This document shows, in pieces, positions 48,314-58,537 of a stretch of DNA of 64,000 nucleotides. This stretch comes from Aphelenchoides besseyi. Taxonomy: Eukaryota > Nematoda > Chromadorea > Rhabditida > Aphelenchoididae. The position numbers and the translations under genes are program-made. The stretch covers positions 3,472,001 to 3,536,000 of the forward strand of contig JAMPIQ010000001.1 in NCBI GenBank assembly GCA_024699855.1. The letters run 5' to 3'. A model generated the notes under the pieces. It saw only the letters and a program-made list of their open reading frames with translations, did not search any database and had not been told where the DNA came from. How positions within the stretch are numbered: the stretch's first letter is position 1; each line of letters begins with the position of its first letter.

Positions 48314-50823
48314 ATGCGAACACTCGGCTATCGATGTACGAATCGGCCGCTGAAACGACTGTTGTCTACGGCGTCCAGTTCAGCGCATTCGAATCGCAAT
48401 AAGCCGCTGCTTTTCGTCAAACAAAAACCCACATCCGAATCCCAAAACCGTGGAATCGTCTTCAAGATTCACAACGAACCTCCGCACAAAATCACTGGTT
48501 ATTTCGTAACGTAAGTTCAATTAACCACTTAGTTTCTGCATTCGAAAACGTTTAGATTTCCATCCATACCCGATAAAACGATCGAAAACAACTCGCATTT
48601 GGCGAACATCGCACAAAACGCCGATTGGCCGGCACTAAGCACTGCATCACGTATGTTAAAAGTTTCTGCAGTTTATTCGATTGTTTGTTTACAGCAAAAG
48701 AGTTCTATGAAGGTACGATTCGACTGTTGATGGAGCACGGGGCGACAGTTCTGGAGCATATGGATTTGTTGGAAAATGGTCGGTGAATAAAGTGTTCGTA
48801 CGTCGAAATAAATGTTTAGACAAAAATCTACCGCTGGATTTTGATCATGTCGTAGCTCCGCTGACAACCGAAGCCTACGACATGGAGTACGCGTTTAATA
48901 CGCTTCTGTTGAAAATGCTAACTGATTGGCCGGAATGCTCACGGTTCGCCTTTGATTTCGACATGCATCACGTAAGTTGATTGAACGATGAAGCGAACGA
49001 ATCAAAGGCTTCAGGTAAAAATGATGTGTGGATGTGAAAAAATGGAGAAGCTTGGTAACCAGGCCTTTCAAGATGCTTTGCTGGTAAGTCAAATGTTGCT
49101 ATTGTAATGGACGAGTTTTGTAGAAAATTTACGATCAAGGAGATGCGATTAACCGCGTTGTCGGTGCGAATGTTTTCATCGTAAATTACTTTCCTTTAGT
49201 TTGCATTCTCAATTTGAACGTCTAAGATCAACGAATGAACCAACAAGCAGCTTTTGAAGGAACAAACAAATCGCCAGAAACTGCAACGCTGAAAAATGAG
49301 GTTTGTTGTTAATTGATTTCATTTCAAGTGTGTTGTTTTAGAAAGCTGAGCATATGGAAGAGAAAGAACAAGTCCGTGGAAAAATCGACCGTTCATGTTG
49401 TATCTCACGGAAATCAAAGCCCTTGGAGTTGGCAGATGGGACAAAAAGACGAGAAGTTTTATTGGTTCGTGGTCACGTTTTATGGGTCAATATCGAGTTA
49501 AATACTTGTGAGTTTATTATGTGAACTCAATGTTATGCCAATTCAGAAACAATGTCATTTGGACTAACTCGGACCACAAATTCGATATTCCAACTGCTAA
49601 AGCTCTCAACGATGCACCACCTCACGTCAAACAGATATTGTCGACAACGTAAGATTTTGCTTTCTCTTCAATTTCGATCTTTGTTTAGTGATGACTCCGA
49701 AAACGGACCATGGCGTGGCAAAATGGAACCCAAATCGATTTACACACTGTTACGATAATGCGGTGATTTTAGCGTGCGACAAACCATGTGGCAATCGTGG
49801 ATATCACGAGCGGCTTTCGATCATCAACATTACAACAACTCGGTGAACATTGAAGAGCTACGACATAATGCTGAAGGATTGGCCAAAACGTTAGGTTACG
49901 GTTCGATTTCCGAGCATCGATTGGCGAACAAAATGGCAGGAATAACCGTAATAGTTCGAAAGTTTCTTAGTGCATTGACTCGTCGTATGTGTCCCGCATT
50001 TCAAGAGCGAATGGAATCATGGCAACTTTATGCAACCGCTCAGGAATACATAACCGGTGGCTTGGAAGCTTTCGACATGTTCTACGTTTGTCGACGCGAA
50101 GCCGAAGCACATTGTAACGTCGAGTCATTGCAATTGATGAAATACTTTCCGTTTTAGCAAACATTCGAAAACCTTGTTCAACTCTTCAACCATCTGTTTG
50201 GCTTAAAATTTGTGGTAAGTTTAATAATAGAACCGTATTAAATTCATTTCAGAACATTACTGATAGGGGACTTGAACGCTGCCATCCGTCTGTTCGCATC
50301 TATTCGGTTGCTGATCAATCGACAGGTTTGTCGACTCTCCGTTTATGTGTTTATCAATATTTTCAGGCAAACATTTGGGTCGTTTATACATTGATCCATT
50401 TCAACGTAAGAATAAAAAAGGTCATTGGAATACGTTTATTGGAAGACGTGAGTTTTAGATTATTTATTTCCAATTCGTAATTTTGCTTCAGCGGCCAATC
50501 AAATTTGTGGATTGGACAAACTCGTCTATTTGATTGGTGATGCCAATGAGCCGACAGTCGCACCAAATGGACAATCGGATTTCTCTTTGCTTCACTACTC
50601 ACCGCTTAAGGACATGCTCTTCCAGGTACTCAATGGGACTTGAGAAGATTAAACTAATGTTTTTTAGGTTGGAAGAGCGGTTCAGTTGCTTTGTTCTCGT
50701 AGTCTTTATCGCGAGTTAACGATTCCACAGGCGCCCAGCTTTTCGGCCGATGGGGACGGCGTTGACTATTTTCCAACTTTCGTTCGATTCTTCATGTACA
50801 ACCGAGTTTGTTGGCCGCGTTAA
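48314..50823 (+). CDS. M3-family (mitochondrial intermediate peptidase-like) homologue, zinc motif lost
   Basis: About twelve small exons with short introns. The start MRTLGYRCTNRPLKRLLSTA is Arg/Ser-rich and acid-free, as in a mitochondrial targeting peptide. M3-type sequence follows: KEFYEGTIRLLMEHGATV, LPLDFDHVVAPLTTEAYDME, SISEHRLANKMAGITV and HLGRLYIDPFQRKNKKGHW. Active relatives then carry MLFHEMGHAMH, the HExxH zinc site. Here the matching place, at an exon junction near 50625/50670, reads MLFQVGRAVQLL, so both His and the Glu are absent. The protein stops at 50823, well over 100 residues before the usual M3 C-terminus. It is predicted to be inactive as a peptidase. Some exon borders (for example the GTCGGT donor near 48780) are weak. 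Confidence 0.68.
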
Positions 50824-50884
50824 GTTGTCCGAATGTCGTAAGTCGGAAGCTTGCTAATCATTTACTGAAGACTGTTCAGGAAAC

Positions 50885-51536
50885 CAGTGAAGTGTTAAGC
50901 GAGTAATCAATTGAGTTTGTTTCCTTGGCGCTTTTACGTTCAACCTTATGGGAATCCTCTAATTCGCGTTTCATCTTCTCGAGCTCCGACTTCTTTTTTC
51001 CATCGATTTGGCTTCTTCTTTAGCCAATTCAACTCGTTTCGCCCATCCACGTTCAACCAACGATTTGCGTGCCTGAGCTCCCATTTCCTGACAAACATTC
51101 GGGCATTGAACGCCGGAGTCCCATTCATCACTTCCATCACAGCAATCGCAAATGAAATCGTTTACACGACTCGACGGCAACTCCATTGGCAGATAACCGT
51201 GATTACGACAATGAAAACGATCGTTCGGACAAGCAGAGGTATCTAAAAAAAGTTGAACTATAACAGAAAGAGAACCTACCCGGCTCATCGGATCCATCTT
51301 GACAATCACAATAGTCATCGATTACTTGCTCGTACGGGATCTTTTTCGATCCATCCAGACATTAAAACTCGTCCTTCTGTTCGTAGAAGGTTGCTTCTAA
51401 ATCGATCGGTTTGCTGTGAAACTCTTTGCGATCACTTACTTTCTGCAGAAACTCCACGAGGACAATTCCTGTAGGCTTCATCGGCCGAACAAACTAATGG
51501 AACTAATACAAGGAATATAAATAAAATTCTCGACAT
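50885..51536 (-). pseudogene. Glucosidase II beta subunit (PRKCSH-like), N-terminal part with breaks
   Basis: It starts MSRILFIFLVLVPLVCSADE, a signal peptide. After a short intron comes [20 protein letters not shown] and QDGSDEPG, then [18 protein letters not shown] and [13 protein letters not shown]: two LDL-receptor-class-A-like calcium modules as in the ER glucosidase II regulatory subunit. Two defects are visible. A TAA (51362-51364) replaces the residue before CLDG. A one-base shift in an A-run near 50980 separates EEAKSMEK from its continuation [16 protein letters not shown]. The acidic middle and the MRH (mannose-receptor-like) domain are absent, so roughly two thirds of the usual protein is missing. 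It converges tail to tail with the equally shortened M3 gene. Confidence 0.75.
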
Positions 51537-51710
51537 TTCTGCTAATCTCGTAGCATCACACAAAACTTCCAACTCACAAGCAAAATTGGTCTTTGAATTC
51601 CCGTATACATGTATTTATTTAGCGCATTAAACGGCCTATAATGGCCAAACAAATGAGGTAGAAAGAAAATTGGATAAATAGAGAGACCTGATGGGGGACG
51701 TTGACCTCAA
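51537..51710. other. Short spacer
   Basis: The PRKCSH-like start and the 3' end of the UBL gene are about 170 nt apart on the same strand. No separate feature was recognised. Confidence 0.3.
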
Positions 51711-52240
51711 TCATTGGGCACGGCGACGTCTATGCAAAGTGTAATCGCACATCGACTCCGCTGGATCCGAGTTCTTTGGCGTGATTCCAAGCTTCTCTTT
51801 AGTCTCAGCAATCATTTTTTTAACGCGCGAGTTCTGCAGTTCCTGCGGTAGACTGAGAAGCTCATCGAGATCATTTTCCAGGAACGTTCTCTCCAATTCC
51901 GCTAGTCGCACTTCAAATATCCTCCTTTCACTTTCATGATACGAATTAACAGTTATCTCTGGTGCTAGATGAAAATTGTAATCTTACAGCGTTCGATTAT
52001 CCGCGTATTCTATATCTGAAATACAACTGTTAATCAGCGAAGTTGCTTTTAGCTTACGACATGCCTTCGTCAAGATTTGTTCGTCTGCCGGAATACCTTT
52101 CTTTTCCTGAATCATGACCTTGAGATCTCGGAAAGTAATTGACACGTCGACCTAAAATGACGCCAAGTAAACACGGTAAACTACAAACCTACCTTAAGAG
52201 CGATGGAGCTGCCATCCAAAAACATCGCAACGACTTTCAT
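51711..52240 (-). CDS. Ubiquitin-like domain protein with charged C-terminal helix
   Basis: Starts MKVVAMFLDGSSIALK, then an intron, then VDVSITFRDLKVMIQEKKGI and PADEQILTKAC, then DNRTL. This follows ubiquitin strand by strand (MQIF..., VKAKIQDKEGIPPDQQ, DGRTL). After the domain, at about residue 60, comes a helical region (RRIFEVRLAELERTFLENDL, DELLSLPQELQN, KKMIAETKEKLG) and an Arg-rich tail ending HRRRRAQ. There is no diglycine end, so it is probably not conjugated but works as a UBL adaptor. I do not recognise the specific family. Introns are about 45 nt and phases agree. Confidence 0.65.
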
Positions 52241-52798
52241 GATCCATGAGTGCCAGAAACGAGTTTTGGTCGAGAATATTCAACTGAGATCAAATTGGTA
52301 CGTGAAATCGAGGAAGTTCGCGAAAGATTGGAAAGTTCAAAGGAATGCGCAATTGGAATCAAACAAAAAGTTCCCAGAACTTCTCTGAAACTCGAAAATT
52401 GAAAGTGAAGAGGAAAGAAACTCAAATCAATTTAGAATCCATTTCAACGACTCTAAACACAAAAACTCAAAAGCCGAAAACCACATGCTCGAGCCGTCAG
52501 TCTTGACCACCGAACAAGTTTGTCATTCAACGTTCAACAATACACGCATTTTGTGCAAGTTGGGTAACTCATAGCTTGCGCACAATAGTTCGTAACCAAC
52601 TGCTGAGCTCTCGACTTCAACGGCAATCTCAGCGAACGAGGAGGATCAGTATGCGAATAGCAGAGGTTTCGAGGCTGCGAATAACGAAGAGTCGAGAGTA
52701 ACAACAAGATCTCGACGGCAGTCTAATCGGAAGCGAAAGTAATTTTTTTGAGGTTTATTCAATAAACAAACATGAATACAGAAATGCGATTGATATGA
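52241..52798. other. Spacer; no supported gene
   Basis: About 560 nt between the UBL gene and the 3' end of the TAB1-like gene. Nothing coding is supported. A TTTATT/AATAAA pair near 52752-52764 probably serves as the 3' end signal of the minus-strand TAB1-like gene. Confidence 0.35.
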
Positions 52799-54315
52799 CT
52801 AGAAATGCAGTTGATGCTCATAATGATCATCGGTCTCTTCAATGCTCGTGAGTTTCTTGCGTTTTTGATAAAAATGTTTCAACGATTCGATCTTTGCGAT
52901 CACCTCATCTCTCAATTCACTGGTGTCGAATTCGGACCAATCGGCTTCAGATCGCACTCTTTCGGCCGTGTCCCACGAACTTCGCTGATCATTGCTGGCA
53001 TCTTCGCTCGAGGTTTAACGTTGAAATTCGTCGGCATTCATTTCGTTTTCCAGTCCAATATAAGCCATCGAAAGCAAGTTGACGGATTGACCGGTCGGCG
53101 CCGTTCGATTGTACTTCTTCTGGAGTTTCTCCATTACACTTTGCAGTGATGCTGAGATGTTTCTGAAGAATTGCACTTATTAATCGGTTGTCTGCTGTGC
53201 GATTACCTCAGTTTTTTCTGCTCATCCAAGTACATCGAACACAAGTGAGTGGTTGCCGAGCTCAGACTGTTCGGATTGCACAAGAACGAGATATTCATCA
53301 GATTCGGCGATGCGAGAAGAATCGATCGTAGAGTTTTGTCCAACTGAATTGATTGCATCGGAATAAAGGGCTCTGTTGTTTGTAGTGTATTCGAGTCGTA
53401 TTTCTCCGAGTAAACGCCGAAACATCGAAACAGAATCGTGTTCATTAACTTCATTTTCTCGGCATCTTCGTGAGTTTCGCTCACTTGAAACAAAAATGTT
53501 TCTGGTGGTTCAGCTAAACAAAAGAAATTGAAGTGACCAATTTTACAGGCATACCGTCCAGTTGCTTGGCGAGAATCGCTCCGAATTCAAACGAGATTAC
53601 GTTGTCGAACTGTTTCAAAACTTACACCGAATGACCGACATTGGCAACATATAGCAGGTCTTCAATGATCAGACATAAAATCGCTGTGCAGCCATCACTG
53701 AACGTGTTGTCGGAAAGCCTTAAACTGCCGAACGAATCATCCGAAATCACAGACACATCGTCGTCTGCGGATCAACTTGTACTCACGTGTCTCGCCTTCT
53801 TCTCCATTTTTTGCTCTCAATTTCTCGTAAAAATCCAAGTCGGTGTTAATGAAAACACCTCTCATAAGTGCTTGAACCTAAACAGCAAGAATGCAAAACG
53901 AATACGAAAGAAGCCAACTTGTTGATCGATTGACGTCATTTTTCCATCTTTTCCAAGTTCTCTCGTGCGTTTGAACTCGACGACAATTCGCTCCAGTTCG
54001 GTCGAGTAGATGATTTGCGGAACAAGAGTCTGAACAACCGAATCCAAAAGCGTTGTGTTGTTGGATTGACCGAAACCATTGAAAAGAGCGTAGGCATACA
54101 CACGAACACCTTGCTTCTCAATGCTAAACGTCAACTATGACTTCTAATCAGAAACTAACCACAAACCTTCTGAATATCCAACGGTCTTTTGTTTTGCGTG
54201 CATTCGAACTTTCGAGCGTAATCAACGAAGTCGATGAAACCGACGACGGAGATTGAGTAATTGAACGCTCAAAGACTTCGAAGAATGGCGTCGACCACGA
54301 CGGTTGCCTGTACAT
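52799..54315 (-). CDS. tap-1: TAB1/TAP-1-like PP2C pseudophosphatase
   Basis: The start MYRQPSWSTPFFEVFERSIT resembles the QQPSW start of TAB1. After DRWIFRR an intron leads to SIEKQGVRVYAYALFNGFG, matching the FLYGVFNGYDG segment of TAB1. TAB1 is a catalytically dead PP2C fold that binds and activates TAK1 kinase; TAP-1 is the worm counterpart in Wnt/MOM-4 signalling. In active PP2C this place reads GVFDGHGG, so the metal-binding Asp is replaced by Asn, as in TAB1. Later blocks are TTEPFIPMQSIQLDKTL, ILLASPNLMNISFLC and LQSVMEKLQKKYN. An in-frame TAA (after DEFQR, near 53016) is followed by about 60 further open codons, including SEADWSEFDTSELRDEV. The protein may stop there, or an unseen intron or an error may hide a longer tail. 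The assignment is moderate because overall similarity is low. Confidence 0.55.
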
Positions 54316-54604
54316 TCCCTTCAAATTGAACGTAATCGAGAGAAATAGCAGGAAACTCAAGAGCCAAGCAAATGCACTTTTAGACTAATGGATTGATCGT
54401 TTGAGAACCGAAGGGCTCGACGCTTTTCGGACACTTTGATTTGTAGTTTCTATCTCAATTGATTCCAAATACAAAGACATCAAATGAGTTTATTATCCAC
54501 ACCTACAACTTTCAATCGAACTAACAAAAAGGTTCTCTGGCAAATAAAACAAGGATCGAAATGCACTTGACTCTACAGTGTATTCTTTTTAACCGTAAAT
54601 GCGT

Positions 54605-54851
54605 TTAAAGTTTGTGTGGTGGATTCCACTTGTAGGTTCCGCTGAATACGTAGCCGTGTTTCTGCATCAACTGGTCACTCGACTCGAGACCACGACTTCC
54701 ATACACGTATTTTCCGGCTTCACGTGCTCTTTCTCGATCTGTTTCAACAGTGGAGTAAAAATTCGCCATACATGTTCCAACTCATCAGCACGAACAAAAT
54801 TGTATTCTTCACCAGAGAAGAGAACAAACGTTCGTAAGCATCAGGTAATCG
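54605..54851 (-). pseudogene. Glucose-6-phosphate dehydrogenase, C-terminal fragment
   Basis: Reading in three frames recovers [10 protein letters not shown], then [20 protein letters not shown], then [20 protein letters not shown] and GTYKWNPPHKL before the stop. This is the conserved end of G6PD ([34 protein letters not shown]). There are two frameshifts within 250 nt, and the 5' end breaks off at the edge of a repeat. The dehydrogenase active site is absent, so this is a dead 3' remnant. Confidence 0.85.
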
Positions 54852-54885
54852 AAAATCCTAAACGCTCGTTTCAATTGGACATCAT

Positions 54886-55015
54886 ATCTAAATGGTTTGA
54901 ATGAACAAAGAAAGTATTGCCGAGAAGTTTTGTGGTCATTTGGAGAGTAACAGTTCCGGACTTCGAAGTTGAGTGTTGAAGGTTGTCGATTGAACATTTG
55001 TATTGTGATGATTAA
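54886..55015 (+). repeat. Dispersed repeat, copy 1
   Basis: Begins CATATCTAAATGGTTTGAAT and shares AACAAAGAAAGTATTG, a GTTGAAG-TTGT block and the overall order with 56686-56790. It abuts the G6PD fragment. Confidence 0.55.
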
Positions 55016-55194
55016 CGAACTGAGGATATTACTCTTCCAATTCTTCTCATTTATTAACCAAAAATAATGTTCTTCACTCTAACTGATCATTTTTAAGCTT
55101 ATTACCGACAATCAAAAAAAATACCAGATCATTTTCATGAGCTCTCCATGAAAACCTAATCTCAATTTCCCACAAAACCGATAGCTTTAAACGA

Positions 55195-55623
55195 ATGCCT
55201 GTTGACGGCATCAAAACAGAAACCGTGCATAATTTTAATTTTTCGAACATCTCTAAAACTTTTACCGCCAAACTCACTGAAAACCCATCATTTCTATTGG
55301 CTCAAATAAATTGCCGCTTTACAAAACAATCTGTTTATAAGGAATTGATTTCTTTAATCCCTAACAGTAATCCTTCAATTAGTTGTTTGAAAGATTGTCA
55401 GATCGGTTCGAATTTCTGCTGGCAGTTCTATGACGAAGATCTGCATACTACGACTATTCTAAGAGCTGACAATAAGACGGAAGACCACGCTACAGTCTCC
55501 CGAATTGGTGATAATCGGCCAGATAATCAAGATGAGCAAGAAAGAACAATTAACGTAAACGAGCAGCAGGAGATTCAACACAACTGGCAAAACAGAGTTA
55601 ACTGTGATTGGAACTCCAACTGA
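55195..55623 (+). CDS. Hypothetical protein, 142 residues
   Basis: A single open frame starting MPVDGIKTETVHNFNFSNIS. It has five cysteines (INCRF, ISCLKDC, FCWQF, NCDW) and an acidic, Asn/Gln-rich second half. No signal peptide and no domain are recognised. It could be an internal exon or a chance frame; composition and length are the only support. The neighbours are repeats and gene fragments. Confidence 0.3.
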   Translation: MPVDGIKTETVHNFNFSNISKTFTAKLTENPSFLLAQINCRFTKQSVYKELISLIPNSNPSISCLKDCQIGSNFCWQFYDEDLHTTTILRADNKTEDHATVSRIGDNRPDNQDEQERTINVNEQQEIQHNWQNRVNCDWNSN

Positions 55624-57182
55624 TCGCCCTTTTATACTCTTTCAATTCTTGATTCTTATGCAAATTTTCGTTTATTTACGACTTCGATCACCACAAATGC
55701 ATTCTTTCCACAACAAATTTTTGCATGTTCAGTCGACAGTTTCATTTCGTCGCTTTTTCGGTTAATATTTGTTGACAAACAAACTTTACTCGATTCATTT
55801 TAGGGGACAAGTAGCCGGTCGAGCCCAGCTTTGAGGGCTTCCACCTTAACGTTTTATAACGATTCATGTCAATTCTTTACAAAACAGTTTCAAATGCTTG
55901 CACTATGATAGTCTAAGAAGAGAACAAAAGTAAACCTTTTTAACAACAACAGAATTTAATTATAACAAAAAAACATTTACATTTATGTTCAATCAAGGGA
56001 TCGACGACGGCTGGGAGCGCGGACGTTCTGGAGACGTCTGTCATTTTCGTACAACAATTCGTGGCCCAACTCAATGTGTTCGGCTTGGATAATCAAATTT
56101 AAAAAACGGCCTTGTCATTTTAGGAGATAAAGGAATTTAAGATCTCAAAGATGATTTTGGTTTGCTATTCTTAAAATTTCAGTTTGCATAATTACCGAAT
56201 CAGGCGTCAAGATGCAGTGTAATTGTTTTGGTTTGTTACTTAAGTGCGTAAATGTTGATTCGTTAGGTTAGTGTATATGATTTTCGATTAATTGATTGTT
56301 AGTGCGCAAGATTAAGACAATTAGTTCTAATCGTTTGTTCCTAAAGATGATCGCGCAAGAATCGAAGATTGCGAATAAAAATTATTTATTCATATATTCT
56401 AGAAAGTTTTCGCAGACATTATGTAATAAGAGAACTCAAACTGTGAGAAACAAAAAATTATTTTTTTAAGTACAAAATAAGATTCATAAAAGAAACCGTA
56501 ATTAATTGATGGACGTTTCAATCTTCACGCTCCGAAACATCTGTACTGATTGTAATGTACTTATTTTCGTCTTAAATTGCGTTCTCGGTTGCGAGATGAT
56601 CCGATTTCAGCTTTTTCTCTGGAACTGCTTCTATCGTCACTTTACGGTCCATAATTGGAATATCGCTACTTTCGCATATTTCTTCATATCTAAGTGGTTC
56701 AAATGGACAAAGAAAGTATTGGCGTGAAGTTTGAACTTGGAAGTTGTCGTGTTGAAGATTGTATAATGAGTGGGAAATGAATAATTTTCATTACAATCAT
56801 AAAAAGTAAACATGAAATTTAATCGAGAAACAAAAATAAGAAGAAGCATTAGGCATGCTAAAAAAACAGATAAAGCTGACACATGATGCCAAAACAAAAA
56901 AGCGCGCCAATCGTACCGGAAAGAGCAAAGTCGGTAAACGAGAGAGCTGTTTGGACGATCAGGAATTTGAGAAGCAGTAGCTTTTTATTCCAATCAAAGC
57001 TCTTTGGAATCAGATGTTAATGCAGTTTCTTAACCTTCATTTACCTACTAAACCTATCGAGATAAGCGGTTTTTATTGACTCTTCAACTGTCGCTTGCTC
57101 ACAAAAATTGGAGATCACCCTGAGGGAAATGATATTGAAATGCAAAAGGACAGCAGGTGAATGGACAAGAATTATACTTATT
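55624..57182. other. AT-rich region with a repeat; no supported gene
   Basis: AT-rich, with no coding exon that I can support. It contains copy 2 of the dispersed repeat. A small block near 55805-55845 (GGCTTCCACC and surroundings) is GC-richer and may be another repeat fragment. Confidence 0.4.
56686..56790 (+). repeat. Dispersed repeat, copy 2
   Basis: CATATCTAAGTGGTTCAAAT, then GACAAAGAAAGTATTGGC, then a GTTGAAGATTGT block, in the same order and orientation as copy 1 at 54886-55015. Confidence 0.55.
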
Positions 57183-58227
57183 TTATGTTTGTACAGTAAG
57201 AGATAACAACAGTAGAAGCATATAGACGTTTACATAGAACTTCATGCTTGACGAAGCTGTTGAGCCATCGGTTCTTTCAAGTTTTCCGCAACCAATAACA
57301 ATTCCATTATTGACCACTAAAATTGTCGCTTCCAAATTTTCTTTCTTTGTCAAATCGAGATCAATATCAGTCCATGGCTATTAAAAAGATACGAGAATCG
57401 AATATAAAACACTTTCGCTTACGTTAATTACCATTCCAGTTGGATCGGACTCAAGCTCCAATAAAGATTTCGTATTTGAAAGTTCCTCTCGTTTTAGTTT
57501 GTAGCAATTTGCTAAAGGAACTGACGATTTTGAAACTTCAATTTTCTGAAACAATACCAAATAGCTATTGAGTGACCTTCAAGGACAAACCGTATTCTCA
57601 GATACGCCGTTAAGAACAAGAAGAGCTTTGGTTTGTGCATTTGAGTTCTGAGTAATTCGTAAAATGCCTTCACCTCCTCTATAGCTATCAAACTTTGTTT
57701 CAGCAAAAATTGCATCTAAAACCGTTCTTATTACTTCCATCAATTAATTATTATTTACAACCGTTTGTGAATGGATCAGAAGCACAAAGATTTTCGTAGT
57801 AATTACTTGGTGGCAAATAATCGTTCTCGACTTTCTTCGAATGCGGACGATTTTTCAAGTCTGATGTTGTCAGAAGACAATCCTAAAGAACAGATAGAAG
57901 AGTTTTGTGATCTATAATTTACGTCATCGGTTGGAAGATGTAAAACAGAGTGACAAATGAAAACTTTTTGTATCATACTTCGAAGACAAGCTCGTAGACA
58001 GTCATCTTTGAACTCAATTGATTCGGTGCCGGCCACTTCGTCGTCGTGAATTTGAATGCGAACTTCGGGTATGAAGCGAAAACATGAATTCAGTGCAATT
58101 AGGGAAACAGGCAGCGGCTCATCTCAAAAACAATTTTGATTAAAATGCAATCCAATTGGAACTTACTACTTGAGACTAAGATCGAGAACAAAGAAACCAA
58201 AACAAAAAGTTTACGACCTTTAAACAT
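57183..58227 (-). CDS. PAN/apple-domain secreted or membrane-anchored protein
   Basis: Exon 1 encodes MFKGRKLFVLVSLFSILVSS, a signal peptide. The next exons give SCFRFIPEVRIQIHDDEVAG, IEFKDDCLRACLRSM and VFICHSVLHLPTDD, followed by LSSDNIRLEKSSAF. This is a PAN_AP pattern (C...DCL..C......C.S......NR) found in nematode apical matrix proteins, usually with ZP domains. Later exons (YYENLCASDPFTNGC, SYRGGEGILRITQNSN, PWTDIDLDLTKKENLEATIL, VVNNGIVIGCGKL) form beta-rich segments that I cannot assign to a ZP domain. The C-terminus MKFYVNVYMLLLLLSLTVQT is hydrophobic and ends at the stop, so a GPI or tail anchor is likely. Exon borders between 57.4 and 57.9 kb are approximate. Confidence 0.62.
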
Positions 58228-58537
58228 AATTTCAAAGTGTACAGAACGTTCAGTTTTTATGGAAAACAACCGACGGAGTTGTAGCCTTTCGTCTTAACCA
58301 TCGACCGCCAGTTGACTACCTGTTTGACCTTCCCCTGTCGTCTGTTCATCGTTCAGCTGTTTAACTTGTGAACTTTTGCGCATTTCGAAAACAAACATAA
58401 ATTTTTTACATGAACTTTCTTTTCATTACAAAACTGTGATCAATGACTGTTAAGCGACCTGTCGTTTCGTCTTCAACTCGTCTGCACCGTAATTGTGAAC
58501 ATAATTTATTATCTTGACCAAACGGCTCAAGTTTTTT
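58228..58537. other. Intergenic spacer
   Basis: About 310 nt between the PAN gene start and the ahr-1 stop. It probably holds the PAN promoter and the ahr-1 3' UTR. Nothing else is seen. Confidence 0.35.

Noticed and set aside
48314..50823. Neprilysin (M13) peptidase
   Set aside because: First impression only. The order of helices and blocks such as FDHVVAPL and HRLANKMAG fits the M3 thimet/MIP family, not M13.
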